A DNA stretch of 64,000 nucleotides from Clostridia bacterium (GCA_029055875.1 JAIDCJ010000010.1:253473-317472), one strand, 5' to 3'; shown: positions 24,704 to 33,455, counted from the stretch's first letter. Notes: a model not told the origin generated them from the sequence alone. Numbers and translations: made by a program.

Positions 24704-26201
24704 CCTCGTGCTCCGCACCTATCAGAAAGAGAGCTCGCTCGTAAAGCTTTGCGAAAAGAAGCTGCACGCGCCGTGCAGGTATTTTAAGATATTAAAAAAG
24801 TCCTTGGACGCGCGCGATAAATCGGATATCCGCTGGGTGTACTCGGTGGAGTGCTCCGACCGTCCCGAACAAAAAGCCGAGCCCGTGTATGAAAGGATTA
24901 CGAAGCCTGCGCCCAAGGTGGTAATTGCGGGGGCGGGACCCGCGGGATTGTTCTGCGCCTTGCGGCTGATTGCGCACGGCATCAAACCAATTATCGTAGA
25001 GCGCGGCAAGGCGGTGGAAGAGCGCGAAAAGGACGTGGACGTTTTCCGCACCACAGGCGTTTTGAATACGGAAAGCAATATTCAGTTCGGCGAGGGCGGC
25101 GCTGGCACGTTCTCGGACGGCAAGCTGAACACGCAGACGAACAGCCCTTTGAACCGTGAAGTGCTCGATACCTTCGTGAAGTTCGGTGCGCCCGAGGAAG
25201 TGGGGTATCTCGGCAAGCCGCATATCGGGAGCGATAACCTCAAAAAAGTGGTTGCGAATATCCGTAACTATATTTTGAATAACGGCGGAGAGGTGCGCTT
25301 TTTGTCGAAGCTCGATGGAATCGAAACCAAGAACGGCAAGCTCACCGCCGTGAAAATTAACGGCGTTCGGGAGGAGGCGGACGAGCTTGTGCTCGCCGTG
25401 GGACACAGCGCACGCGATACCTTTGAAATGCTGCTCGGTGCGGGACTGCCCGTGGAGCAAAAAGAGTTTGCGGTGGGCGTGCGGATCGAGCATTTGCAGA
25501 GCGCAATCAGCAAGGCGCAGTTCGGCTCGGGCTATGCGGCATTGCCGCCCGCGGACTATAAACTCGTTTCACACGCAAGCGAGCGCGCGGCGTTTACCTT
25601 TTGTATGTGCCCCGGCGGGGTGGTGGTGCCCTCGGCAAGCGAGGAGGGCGGCGTGGTCGTGAACGGCATGAGTAACTTTGCGCGCGACGGCAGGAATGCA
25701 AACTCCGCGCTCGTCGTGCAGGTCAAGCGGGAAGATTTTAAGAGCGAGCACCCCTTGGCGGGGGTAGCCTTTCAACGGGAGCTCGAGCGTGCGGCATATA
25801 CGGCGGCGGGCGGGAAGTACGCCGCGCCCGTACAGCTTGCGGGCGATTTCCTTGCCGATAAGGAAAGCTACTATTTCGGCGAGGTGAAGCCCACTTACGC
25901 GCCGAATACCGCGTTCGTGCCCATGCAGGCGATTTTCCCGAAGACGATTGTATCTGCGCTCAAGTGTGCACTTCCCGATATGAACGGAAAGCTTGCGGGG
26001 TTTGGCGCATACGAGGCGGTGCTCACGGGCGTGGAGTCGCGCACGTCTTCGCCTATTCGGATATTGCGCGGGGATAATTTTGAGACGAAAATCGAGGGGA
26101 TCTACCCCTGCGGCGAGGGTTGCGGCTATGCGGGCGGCATTACTTCCGCGGCGGCGGACGGACTGAAAACCGCGATTGCAATCGCAAAAAAATATTTCTG
26201 A
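24684..26201 (+). CDS. FAD-dependent dehydrogenase (COG2509-type)
   Basis: 505 residues. An N-terminal small alpha-beta domain of about 75 residues precedes the FAD-binding GAGPAGLFCALRLIAHGIKPIIVERG; then come NIQFGEGGAGTFSDGKLNT and a C-terminal IEGIYPCGEGCGYAGGITSAAADGL, all typical of the large uncharacterised FAD dehydrogenases of this type. The substrate is unknown. The 20-base overlap with the preceding flavoprotein gene implies coupled expression and perhaps linked function. Confidence 0.88.
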   Translation: MKLTLNNLVLRTYQKESSLVKLCEKKLHAPCRYFKILKKSLDARDKSDIRWVYSVECSDRPEQKAEPVYERITKPAPKVVIAGAGPAGLFCALRLIAHGIKPIIVERGKAVEEREKDVDVFRTTGVLNTESNIQFGEGGAGTFSDGKLNTQTNSPLNREVLDTFVKFGAPEEVGYLGKPHIGSDNLKKVVANIRNYILNNGGEVRFLSKLDGIETKNGKLTAVKINGVREEADELVLAVGHSARDTFEMLLGAGLPVEQKEFAVGVRIEHLQSAISKAQFGSGYAALPPADYKLVSHASERAAFTFCMCPGGVVVPSASEEGGVVVNGMSNFARDGRNANSALVVQVKREDFKSEHPLAGVAFQRELERAAYTAAGGKYAAPVQLAGDFLADKESYYFGEVKPTYAPNTAFVPMQAIFPKTIVSALKCALPDMNGKLAGFGAYEAVLTGVESRTSSPIRILRGDNFETKIEGIYPCGEGCGYAGGITSAAADGLKTAIAIAKKYF

Positions 26202-26305
26202 TTTTTATTTCGTATTCATTGGATTTTCACGCAATTTACACTTTTGCATTGTATGATAGGCACAACAAAAAACGATTACACTCTTCAATTTTTTCATATT
26301 CTCTC

Positions 26306-26349
26306 AAAAACGAACCGCCAAGCGCAACGCGCTTGGCGGTTCGTTTTTT
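26306..26349. terminator. Strong bidirectional terminator
   Basis: A perfect 15-bp GC-rich stem (26311-26325 with 26329-26343) with A run before and T run after extends the pairing to about 20 bp. It serves the convergent flavoprotein and tmcAL genes. Confidence 0.92.
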
Positions 26350-26357
26350 GAAAATGG

Positions 26358-27542
26358 TTATACAAATAACGTATCGAATTCGTTGGTGTATGTTCCCGAA
26401 AGGGCGTTATACAAATCGTTTGCGTGCACGTCCGTTGCAAAGCAGGCGAGAGCATCCTTTTTGAGCAGGTTATAATCGCTCTTTCTAACGATAGCGGGAT
26501 ACGCACCGTTTGCAAGCTCTCCGAGGAGTTCTTCCGCGTCCGTCTTTTTTACGGCAAGTACTTTATAGTAGAGCGGGGATTCCGCGTACGAACGCACGTC
26601 CTTCAAATGCACGCCGAGGAAGTTCTGCGCAAGAATGCGTTTGAGCCGCGAGAGCGTGTACCGCTTGGAAACGATTTTATCGAGCGCGGATTCGTATTCG
26701 GGGTTACTGCGCGCCATGTTCTTTAAGCGGTTTTCAAGGCCTTCCGAACAGTCGGGGCACTTCGCAATCTCTTCAGCGGGCGCAGCGGCAAGCGCACACA
26801 GCGCGGCGGTTTCAAAGGGCAATTCTTTTGCGTTTTGCAAAACGCCTAGCACCTGCTCGGGCACGTTGCGCTTCAATGCCTTTTTCGATTTCCGCGTATC
26901 GTCTTTTAAGCAGGCGCGAAGAGCCGTTGCCGAAGAGAAGTTTTTGAAGAGCGAGGTATCCGCATACCCGCCGCCCACGCGCGGAATGGGCAGAGGTTCG
27001 ATTTCTTTTTTCTCTGCCAAAATGGCGCGGCAGTACTCCGTGCCCAAAACGTTGTTGGGGGAGGAGAGCAGACTCTCGTCTACGTCGTCGTGGAAGGCGA
27101 GCACCGCCTCGTTGCGTGCGCGGATATAGCTCGTGCCGCCCTTCATGTTCTCTTTGAGTGCGGCTTTGAATTCCTTGCTCTCGTTAAGGGTTGCCTTTGC
27201 GGCGGTGAGGAAGCTCTCTTTATCGCCGCTCTCGCAGCCGAAGGCGAGCGTAGAAACCGCAGGGATAGAGCCCAAAATATGCACCGCGCCCTTTGCGAAG
27301 AGCTCCGCAGAGGAAACCGCGAAGGCGGTTGGAAGCTCTATTACCATATCTGCGCCGCATTCCACGGCGTGCTTTGCACGCTCGTATTTATGCAGAACCG
27401 CCGCCTCGCCGCGCTGGGTGAAGTTGCCGCTCATGATGCATAGAATTTTGTCGCATCCGCTTATACGCCTGATTTCGCTCAGCTGAAAACGGTGTCCGTT
27501 ATGGAAAGGGTTGTACTCGCAAACCACTGCACAAAATTTCAC
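26358..27542 (-). CDS. tmcAL: tRNA(Met) cytidine acetate ligase
   Basis: 394 residues. The N-terminal nucleotidyltransferase motif CEYNPFHNGHRFQL (HxGH type) and SGNFTQRGEAAVLHKYERA match TmcAL (YlbM), which uses acetate and ATP to make N4-acetylcytidine at the wobble base of elongator tRNA-Met. It starts with GTG (27540-27542) and an AGAGG binding site. Because the enzyme uses free acetate, its position next to pta-ackA, which set acetate and acetyl phosphate levels, may be meaningful; in other Firmicutes it neighbours yceD-rpmF, which also lie here. Confidence 0.92.
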   Translation of the reverse strand: MKFCAVVCEYNPFHNGHRFQLSEIRRISGCDKILCIMSGNFTQRGEAAVLHKYERAKHAVECGADMVIELPTAFAVSSAELFAKGAVHILGSIPAVSTLAFGCESGDKESFLTAAKATLNESKEFKAALKENMKGGTSYIRARNEAVLAFHDDVDESLLSSPNNVLGTEYCRAILAEKKEIEPLPIPRVGGGYADTSLFKNFSSATALRACLKDDTRKSKKALKRNVPEQVLGVLQNAKELPFETAALCALAAAPAEEIAKCPDCSEGLENRLKNMARSNPEYESALDKIVSKRYTLSRLKRILAQNFLGVHLKDVRSYAESPLYYKVLAVKKTDAEELLGELANGAYPAIVRKSDYNLLKKDALACFATDVHANDLYNALSGTYTNEFDTLFV

Positions 27543-27559
27543 TTTTTTTCCTCTTGTTC

Positions 27560-27612
27560 TTTACAATTTCTTTCCGAGGGTGTATAATATTTCGGTAAAT
27601 ATTTCCTCTCAA
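27560..27612. promoter_or_regulatory. Overlapping divergent promoters of pta and tmcAL
   Basis: Plus strand: TTTACA (27560-27565), 17 bases, TATAAT (27583-27588) for pta. Minus strand: TTGAGA (27607-27612), 17 bases, TATTAT (27584-27589) for tmcAL. The two -10 boxes occupy the same bases, so polymerase can fire in only one direction at a time. Confidence 0.75.
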
Positions 27613-27664
27613 AGTTATTATACACGAAACGGAGGAAAAAATAAAGGTTTTTTGGAGTTATATT

Positions 27665-28717
27665 ATGGCAGGAGTGCTTAGTAAAGTGAAACAACTCGGG
27701 AGAAAGCTCGTAGAGAGCGGTACGGTAGTAAGTGAAATCAAACAGCGCGCAAAAGCAAAACAGCGCACGATCGTCCTTTGCGAAGGCGAGGATAGGCGCG
27801 TGGTAGAGGCGGCAGAGGAATGCACGTCCGAGGGGATTGCGAAAATCGTTCTTCTCGGCAACCCGCACCAGCTGCACGCGTCCAACCCCGATATCGATTT
27901 TTCGGGCATTGAAATTATCGACCCCGAAACTTCGCCCAAGCTTGACGCTTATGCAAATCTTTTATACGAACTGAGAAAATCCAAGGGCATGACCGAGGAG
28001 CAAGCAAAGGAGCAGGCAAAGGACGCTACCTTCTTCGGCGCGCTCATGCTCAAAGCGGGCGACGCAGACGGGCTTGTTTCTGGCGCGTGCCATTCCACGG
28101 CGAATACGCTCCGCCCCGGACTTCAGATTGTAAAGACCGCCCCCGGCGCGAGCGCGGTTTCGAGCTTCAACCTCATGGTTGCGCCCGTCATGGGAAATCA
28201 ATACGTTGAGGACGGCTTGCTCGTATTCGCGGACTGCGGCTTGAATCCCACCTACACGGCGGAAGGGCTTGCGGACTGCGCCATTGCAACCGCAAAGAGC
28301 GCGAAGGAAATTGCAGGCATCGAGCCGAGAGTTGCAATGCTATCGTTCTCTTCCAAGGGAAGCGCGAAGCACGACTACGTGACTTTGGTGCAGGAAGCAA
28401 CGCGCATTGCAAAGGAGAAAGCACCCGACCTTTTAATTGACGGCGAGCTGCAATTTGACGCGGCGCTCGTGCCCGAGGTTGCGAAAATGAAGGCGCCCGA
28501 TTCCAAAGTGGCGGGCAAGGCAAACGTGCTCATTTTCCCCGATTTGCAGTCGGGCAATATCGGATATAAGATCGCGGAGCGCCTCGGCGGGTTCCAGGCA
28601 ATCGGCCCCATCTGTCAGGGCTTTGCAAAACCGCTCAACGATTTATCGCGCGGGTGCAAGGCGGCGGATATCGTTTGCGCAGTAGCAATTACAGCTTTAC
28701 AGGTAGAAGATAAATAA
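27665..28717 (+). CDS. pta: Phosphate acetyltransferase
   Basis: 350 residues, the single-domain Pta length. Landmarks are RTIVLCEGEDRRVVEAA, DGLVSGACHSTANTLRPGLQ, SFSSKGSAKHDYV and LIFPDLQSGNIGYKIAERLGG. It converts acetyl-CoA and phosphate to acetyl phosphate. With ackA 12 bases downstream it completes the acetate branch of fermentation and makes ATP. TTTGGAG lies before the ATG. Confidence 0.96.
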   Translation: MAGVLSKVKQLGRKLVESGTVVSEIKQRAKAKQRTIVLCEGEDRRVVEAAEECTSEGIAKIVLLGNPHQLHASNPDIDFSGIEIIDPETSPKLDAYANLLYELRKSKGMTEEQAKEQAKDATFFGALMLKAGDADGLVSGACHSTANTLRPGLQIVKTAPGASAVSSFNLMVAPVMGNQYVEDGLLVFADCGLNPTYTAEGLADCAIATAKSAKEIAGIEPRVAMLSFSSKGSAKHDYVTLVQEATRIAKEKAPDLLIDGELQFDAALVPEVAKMKAPDSKVAGKANVLIFPDLQSGNIGYKIAERLGGFQAIGPICQGFAKPLNDLSRGCKAADIVCAVAITALQVEDK

Positions 28718-28729
28718 GAGGAAAGGAAT

Positions 28730-29923
28730 ATGAAAATACTCGTCATTAACGCGGGGAGCTCCTCGCTCAAATATCAGCTTATCAATATGGAAACGGAAGC
28801 GGTGATCGCCAAGGGTACGTGCGAGCGCATCGGCATCGACGGCGGCAAGCTCACGCACAAGGCGAACGGTAAAGAGTTCGTCATCTGCAAAGAGCTTCCC
28901 AACCACACCGTTGCAATCAAGCTTGTTTTGGACGAGCTCGTTGACAAAGAAGCGGGCGTCATTTCTTCGATGGACGAAATCGACGCGGTAGGTCACCGCG
29001 TGGTTGCCTCAGGCGAGGCGTTCACCAAGGCGACGCTCGTCACCGACGAAGTCATGAAGACCATGGATGAAATTGCGGAGCTTGCGCCACTTCATAACCC
29101 TGCCGCGATTCTCGGCATCAATGCGTGCCGCGCGGTCATGGGGAATAAGAAAATGGCGCTCGTGTTCGATACTTCCTTCCATGCAACTATGCCCGATTAT
29201 GCATATAACTACGCAATCGATTACGAGGACTATCAGAAATACAAAGTCCGCAGATACGGCGCACACGGCACTTCGCACAAGTTCGTTGCAGGGGCGGCGG
29301 CTGAGTATCTCAAAAAGAAGCCCGAAGATTTGAAAATTATCACCTGCCACCTCGGCAACGGTTCTTCCATTTCCGCGGTAGACGGCGGCAAGTGCGTGGA
29401 TACTTCCATGGGCTTTACCCCCTTGGCGGGCGTTCCCATGGGTACGCGCAGCGGCGATATCGACGTGGCGGCTATCGAATTTTTGTGCCGTAAGAAGGGT
29501 ATGAGCATGGAAGAGGGGCTTACCTATCTCAATAAAAAGAGCGGTATGCTTGGCATTTCGGGCGTTTCTTCCGACTTCCGCGATTTGTGCAAGGCGGCGG
29601 ACGAGGGCAACTACCGCGCACAGCTTGCGCTTAAAATGTTTGCGTACAGCTGCAAAAAGTACGTGGGCGCGTATTCGGCGGTGCTCGGCGGTTTGGACGT
29701 AATCGTATTCACGGCGGGCGTGGGCGAAAATACGCCTACCGTAAGAGCGGATATCGTAAGCGGGCTCGAATATCTCGGCGTGAAGCTCGACGCGGAAAAA
29801 AATAAGCAAAAGAACGACGGCACCATTCACGACATTTCGGCAAAGGGCTCTAAGGTAAAAATTCTGGTGATTCCCACCAACGAAGAGCTTGTGATTGCGC
29901 GTGAAACGGCAGCGTTGCTCTGA
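28730..29923 (+). CDS. ackA: Acetate kinase
   Basis: 397 residues with the family opening KILVINAGSSSLKYQL, GHRVVASGE, CHLGNGSSISAVDGGKCVDTSMGFTPLAGVPMGTRSGDID and terminal IPTNEELVIARET. It transfers phosphate from acetyl phosphate to ADP. GAGGAAAGG precedes the ATG. Second gene of the pta operon. Confidence 0.97.
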   Translation: MKILVINAGSSSLKYQLINMETEAVIAKGTCERIGIDGGKLTHKANGKEFVICKELPNHTVAIKLVLDELVDKEAGVISSMDEIDAVGHRVVASGEAFTKATLVTDEVMKTMDEIAELAPLHNPAAILGINACRAVMGNKKMALVFDTSFHATMPDYAYNYAIDYEDYQKYKVRRYGAHGTSHKFVAGAAAEYLKKKPEDLKIITCHLGNGSSISAVDGGKCVDTSMGFTPLAGVPMGTRSGDIDVAAIEFLCRKKGMSMEEGLTYLNKKSGMLGISGVSSDFRDLCKAADEGNYRAQLALKMFAYSCKKYVGAYSAVLGGLDVIVFTAGVGENTPTVRADIVSGLEYLGVKLDAEKNKQKNDGTIHDISAKGSKVKILVIPTNEELVIARETAALL

Positions 29924-29958
29924 TTTTTGAAAAATCTTATTTTGGGCGCGAAAAAAGA

Positions 29959-29987
29959 TTGACAAACGCGCGGAAATATTTTATACT
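29959..29987 (+). promoter_or_regulatory. Promoter abutting yceD (leaderless arrangement)
   Basis: TTGACA (29959-29964), 17 bases, TATACT (29982-29987). The yceD ATG is at 29999, 11 bases after the -10 box, with no binding site between. Confidence 0.82.
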
Positions 29988-29998
29988 TTTTTAAGTCA

Positions 29999-30406
29999 AT
30001 GATCCCTAAGATAGACGTTCGTAGCCAAGTTGCAAGAAAATGTTATACGGGTCAGCTCGGTTTCGAGTTCGAGGCGGTCGATTTACTCGACATTCCGTTT
30101 GTGGAATTTGCCGCTCCCGTTAAAGCAACTGCAAGCTACGAGATATTCGAGGATAATAAGGTGGAGGTGCTGCTGCACTTCACGTTCACGTTAAAGGGCG
30201 CGTGCTCGCGGTGTTTAAGCGAAGCGGAAGAGTCTTTTACGGAAACGGCGGAGGGCATCTTTGAACCGGGCAAGGGTGACGGCGAAACCTACGGATATAC
30301 GAATTTCGTAGACCTCACCGAGTTTGCGCGCGATTCACTGATGTTTGCGCTTCCCCCCAAGCTCCTCTGCGGCGAGTGCTTGCGCTCCGACGGGGAGAAT
30401 GAATAA
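29999..30406 (+). CDS. yceD: YceD/DUF177 family protein
   Basis: 135 residues with the DUF177 core LKGACSRCLSEAEESFTETAEGIFEP and a C-terminal LPPKLLCGECLRSDGENE; two Cys pairs suggest metal binding. YceD-type proteins are encoded directly upstream of rpmF in most bacteria, as here, and are thought to act in 23S rRNA or 50S biogenesis. It starts at 29999 by position of the promoter; no Shine-Dalgarno is present. 23 bases separate it from rpmF. Confidence 0.88.
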   Translation: MIPKIDVRSQVARKCYTGQLGFEFEAVDLLDIPFVEFAAPVKATASYEIFEDNKVEVLLHFTFTLKGACSRCLSEAEESFTETAEGIFEPGKGDGETYGYTNFVDLTEFARDSLMFALPPKLLCGECLRSDGENE

Positions 30407-30429
30407 AAGCTAAAAAAGAGGTGTGAAAA

Positions 30430-30618
30430 ATGGCTGTACCTAAGGGAAAACAATCGAAGAGCAGAACGAACAAACGCTTTGCAAACTACACGGCAAACGT
30501 GCCTACGCTTGTAGAGTGCCCTCATTGCCACGAGCTGAAAACGGCGCACAGAGTTTGCGATAAGTGCGGCTATTACGACGGCAAAGAAGTCGTAGCTCAG
30601 AAAGAAGAAAAGAACTAA
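30430..30618 (+). CDS. rpmF: 50S ribosomal protein bL32, zinc form
   Basis: 62 residues, opening AVPKGKQSKSRTNKRFANY, with a zinc ribbon CPHCHELKTAHRVCDKCGYY. The four-ligand form is zinc dependent. GAGGTG lies before the ATG. The C-terminal KEEKN is followed by a terminator. Confidence 0.97.
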   Translation: MAVPKGKQSKSRTNKRFANYTANVPTLVECPHCHELKTAHRVCDKCGYYDGKEVVAQKEEKN

Positions 30619-30637
30619 TTATTCCGAACCTTGAAAG

Positions 30638-30663
30638 GCGGACGATTTTTCGTCCGCTTTTTT
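30638..30663 (+). terminator. Terminator after rpmF
   Basis: Stem GCGGACGA (30638-30645) with TCGTCCGC (30650-30657), loop TTTT, followed by six T. Confidence 0.88.
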
Positions 30664-30678
30664 CTATGCAAAAAACTC

Positions 30679-30707
30679 TTGACAAAACGAAAAAACGGTC
30701 ATATAAT
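30679..30707 (+). promoter_or_regulatory. Promoter of the csoR-copA operon
   Basis: Full consensus TTGACA (30679-30684), 17 bases, TATAAT (30702-30707). Confidence 0.88.
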
Positions 30708-30710
30708 AAA

Positions 30711-30729
30711 TATACCCCCATAGGGTATA
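30711..30729. promoter_or_regulatory. CsoR operator
   Basis: A 19-bp palindrome, TATACCC, five-base centre CCATA, GGGTATA, covering the transcription start region. It has the A/T-flanked C-run/G-run form typical of CsoR boxes, and the CsoR gene follows directly, so copper-relieved self-repression is inferred. Confidence 0.87.
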
Positions 30730-30754
30730 TGTTTGTAAGAAAGAGGTTATAAAA

Positions 30755-31048
30755 ATGGCAGATTGTTGCAATCATAAAAAGAAGGTGAGATCTGACGAAG
30801 AGAAGAAGGCAATCGCCTCGCGGCTCAACCGCATTGCGGGGCAGATAAACGGCATTCAGAAAATGGTAGAAGAGGATAGGTATTGCGACGACGTGCTCAC
30901 ACAGCTTGCCGCGGTGGATAAGGCGGTGAAGTCGCTTGCGGGGCTAATATTGAGTGCGCACATGCACACTTGTCTCGTGGAGCAGGTGCAGGCGGGCGAT
31001 ACCCAAATCGTAGACGAAGTGGTGGAGCTTTTCAAGAGGTTTCAATGA
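30755..31048 (+). CDS. csoR: CsoR-family copper-sensing repressor
   Basis: 97 residues, all helical, with RLNRIAGQINGIQKMVEEDRYCDDVLTQLAA and LSAHMHTCLVEQV. The conserved C-H-C copper ligands are C44 in RYCDD and the His/Cys of HMHTC. It represses in the absence of Cu(I). Extra N-terminal CC and His residues (ADCCNH) may also bind metal. Its stop codon overlaps the copA start (ATGA). Confidence 0.93.
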   Translation: MADCCNHKKKVRSDEEKKAIASRLNRIAGQINGIQKMVEEDRYCDDVLTQLAAVDKAVKSLAGLILSAHMHTCLVEQVQAGDTQIVDEVVELFKRFQ

Positions 31049-33420
31049 AGCAAAAATTTTCAATCACAGGCATGACGTGCGCGGCGTGTTCTTCGGGCAT
31101 CGAGCGCACGGTGAAAAAATTAAAAGGCGTGAGCGCGTGCTCCGTTTCGCTCATGGGCGAGAGCATGGACGTTGAGTACGACGAAAACGCACTTTCCGAG
31201 GAGCAGATAAAGTCGGCGGTCGTATCGCTCGGCTACGGCATTTACGAGTACGGGAAAACCCCGCAAAAGAAACAGCGCGGACTTTCGCTTCGTACCCGAT
31301 TTATCGTTTCTATATTACTTCTCATTCCCGAAATGTACCTTGCCATGGGGCATATGATTTCCGAAGCTATCGTGCCGCACGGCTGGTGGAACCACGCCTT
31401 TCAGATTGCTATCACGCTTGCAATCCTCGCAATTAACTATCAGTTTTTTATAAGCGGCGTGCGGGCGGCGGTGAAGTTAGTGCCCAATATGGATACGCTC
31501 ATCACGCTCGGCGCGGGTGTTTCCTTTATTTACAGTATCGTGATTGCGAGCTTAGAGCCGGCTTCGCACAGTCTGTTCTTCGAGTCGGCGGCAATGATCG
31601 TCGCACTGGTTTGCCTTGGGAAATGGCTCGAAGAGCGCAGCAAAAAGCGCACGGGGCGGGAGGTAGAAAAGCTCCTTTCGCTCGCGCCCGATACCGTTAC
31701 GGTGGAGCGCGGCGGCGAAACGGTAAAGGTGCCGCTCTCGGAAGTGCAAGAAGGCGAAATCGTTATCGTACGGCAGGGCGAATCCATTGCCGTGGACGGT
31801 GCGGTAATAGAGGGACACGCGTTCGTAGACCAGTCTGCCGTGACGGGCGAGAGCCTTCCCGTGGAGCTGACGGAAGGAAGCCGCGCGGTGAGCGCGTCGT
31901 TAGTCGCGAGCGGGTATCTCAAAATCAAAGCGGAAAAGGTGGGCGAAGATACCATGCTTGCGGGCATTATCCGCATGGTGCGCGAGGCGGGTGCGAGCAA
32001 GGCGCCCATTCAAAAGCTTGCCGATAAAATTGCAGCGGTGTTCGTGCCTGCCGTGCTCGGTATCGCGCTTATCACTTTTTTGGTTTGGATTCTCACCACG
32101 CACGATACTTCGCAGGCGTTCAACTACGCCGTGAGCGTTATTGTCATATCCTGCCCCTGCGCGCTCGGGCTTGCCACCCCCGTGGCGGTAATGGCGGCAA
32201 CGGGCAGCGGCGCAAGTCAGGGCGTGCTGTTTAAGAGCGCGGAAGTATTGCAGCGCACGGCGGGAATTAGTACCGCGCTCCTCGATAAAACGGCAACCAT
32301 TACCGAAGGCAAACCCAAAGTGGTGCACTTCGAGGCGTACGCGGACGGGGCGAAAGAAATTGCTTTTGCGTTAGAAAGCAAGCTCAACCATCCCCTTGCC
32401 GACTGCATTGCCGATTTTTGCGGCGGCGGGGCGCAGGCGGACGAGGTGGAATACCTTGTGGGGCTTGGCGCAAAGGGCAGGGTAAACGGAAAAATTTACT
32501 TCCTCGGTAACGAGAAGCTCATGCGCGAAAAGTCGATTGACTTCGAGAATGAAGCGTTTGAAAAGCTCTCGAACGAGGGCAAGACGGTGCTATTCCTTTC
32601 GGACGAGAAAAAGGTGCTTGCCTTGTTCGCCTTAGCGGATACTTTGAAAGAGGGCAGCAGGGAAGCGGTGCAGGAGCTCACGAAAATGGGCATTCATGCG
32701 CATATGCTCACGGGTGATAACGAGGCGGTTGCAAAGTATATTGCCGAAGAAGCGGGGCTTGGCGAAAACGTATTTGCAGAGGTTCTGCCCAAGGATAAGC
32801 TTGAAAAGGTGAAAGAGTTCGGGCGCGGGGTCGCCATGGTCGGCGACGGTATTAACGATTCGCCCGCGCTGAAAGAAGCGGAAGTGGGCATTGCCATGGG
32901 AAACGGCACGGACGTAGCCATCGAAAGTGCGGACGTCGTGCTCGTAAGCGGGGACTTACGCGCATTGCCTCGAGCACTTCGTTTGGCAAGAAAGACTATG
33001 CGCATTATCAAGCAGAATTTGTTCTGGGCGTTCTTTTATAACTGCGTAGGCATTCCCTTGGCGGCGGGTGCGTTTGCCTGGGCGGGTGTCTCGCTCAATC
33101 CCATGATTGCGGCGGGCTGTATGAGCCTTTCTTCGCTGTTCGTGGTGGGCAACGCTTTGCGGCTTACCATATTCCAAAAAAAGAAAAATAAAAAATCGGA
33201 GGATACAACCATGAAAAAAGTTTTAACGGTAGAGGGCATGATGTGTATGCATTGCGTGAAGCACGTTACGGACGCTCTGCAAGCAGTCGAGGGCGTGACG
33301 GGCGTAGACGTCAACTTAAAGAAGAAGCGCGCCACCGTAACGCTCGGCGCGGAGGTTGCAAACGATACTCTCATTGCCGCCGTGAAAGAGGCGGGGTATG
33401 AAGTGACTAAGGTAGAGTAA
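31045..33420 (+). CDS. copA: Cu(I)-exporting P1B-type ATPase with fused C-terminal CopZ-like domain
   Basis: 791 residues from the ATG at 31045; a longer frame from 30970 runs inside csoR and is rejected. Residues 1-66 form an HMA copper domain (GMTCAAC). Then come eight predicted membrane segments, the actuator motif TGES near 268, the copper-channel motif CPC at 370-372, the phosphorylation site D414 within DKTATIT, the HP motif in ESKLNHPLADC, and GDGINDSPAL. The usual DKTGT has Ala for Gly at residue 417. Residues 723-791 form a second HMA domain (GMMCMHC). This order, with an HMA domain at the C-terminus, is unusual and looks like copA and copZ joined in frame. It exports copper from the cytosol. 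Confidence 0.92.
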   Translation: MKQKFSITGMTCAACSSGIERTVKKLKGVSACSVSLMGESMDVEYDENALSEEQIKSAVVSLGYGIYEYGKTPQKKQRGLSLRTRFIVSILLLIPEMYLAMGHMISEAIVPHGWWNHAFQIAITLAILAINYQFFISGVRAAVKLVPNMDTLITLGAGVSFIYSIVIASLEPASHSLFFESAAMIVALVCLGKWLEERSKKRTGREVEKLLSLAPDTVTVERGGETVKVPLSEVQEGEIVIVRQGESIAVDGAVIEGHAFVDQSAVTGESLPVELTEGSRAVSASLVASGYLKIKAEKVGEDTMLAGIIRMVREAGASKAPIQKLADKIAAVFVPAVLGIALITFLVWILTTHDTSQAFNYAVSVIVISCPCALGLATPVAVMAATGSGASQGVLFKSAEVLQRTAGISTALLDKTATITEGKPKVVHFEAYADGAKEIAFALESKLNHPLADCIADFCGGGAQADEVEYLVGLGAKGRVNGKIYFLGNEKLMREKSIDFENEAFEKLSNEGKTVLFLSDEKKVLALFALADTLKEGSREAVQELTKMGIHAHMLTGDNEAVAKYIAEEAGLGENVFAEVLPKDKLEKVKEFGRGVAMVGDGINDSPALKEAEVGIAMGNGTDVAIESADVVLVSGDLRALPRALRLARKTMRIIKQNLFWAFFYNCVGIPLAAGAFAWAGVSLNPMIAAGCMSLSSLFVVGNALRLTIFQKKKNKKSEDTTMKKVLTVEGMMCMHCVKHVTDALQAVEGVTGVDVNLKKKRATVTLGAEVANDTLIAAVKEAGYEVTKVE
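33198..33420 (+). CDS. Candidate internally initiated CopZ copper chaperone inside copA
   Basis: GGAGG (33198-33202) lies 8 bases before an in-frame ATG at 33211; the coding part is 33211-33420, 69 residues, opening MKKVLTVEGMMCMHCVKHV. Alone this is a standard CopZ-type HMA chaperone with both copper cysteines. The sequence from 33176 is A-rich, contains A-AAA-AAG in the copA frame, and has a TAA at 33189-33191 in the -1 frame. Either a frameshift or internal initiation could give separate CopA and CopZ, or the two genes fused when an A was lost or gained. Ordinary read-through as one fusion protein is also possible. Confidence 0.6.
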
Positions 33421-33455
33421 TCAGACAAAAGAAAACATAATAAGACAAGGCTTTT

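Noticed and set aside
30970-31044. Longer N-terminus for CopA
   Set aside because: The extra part is a second-frame reading of csoR, with no binding site; the ATGA overlap at 31045 is the natural start.
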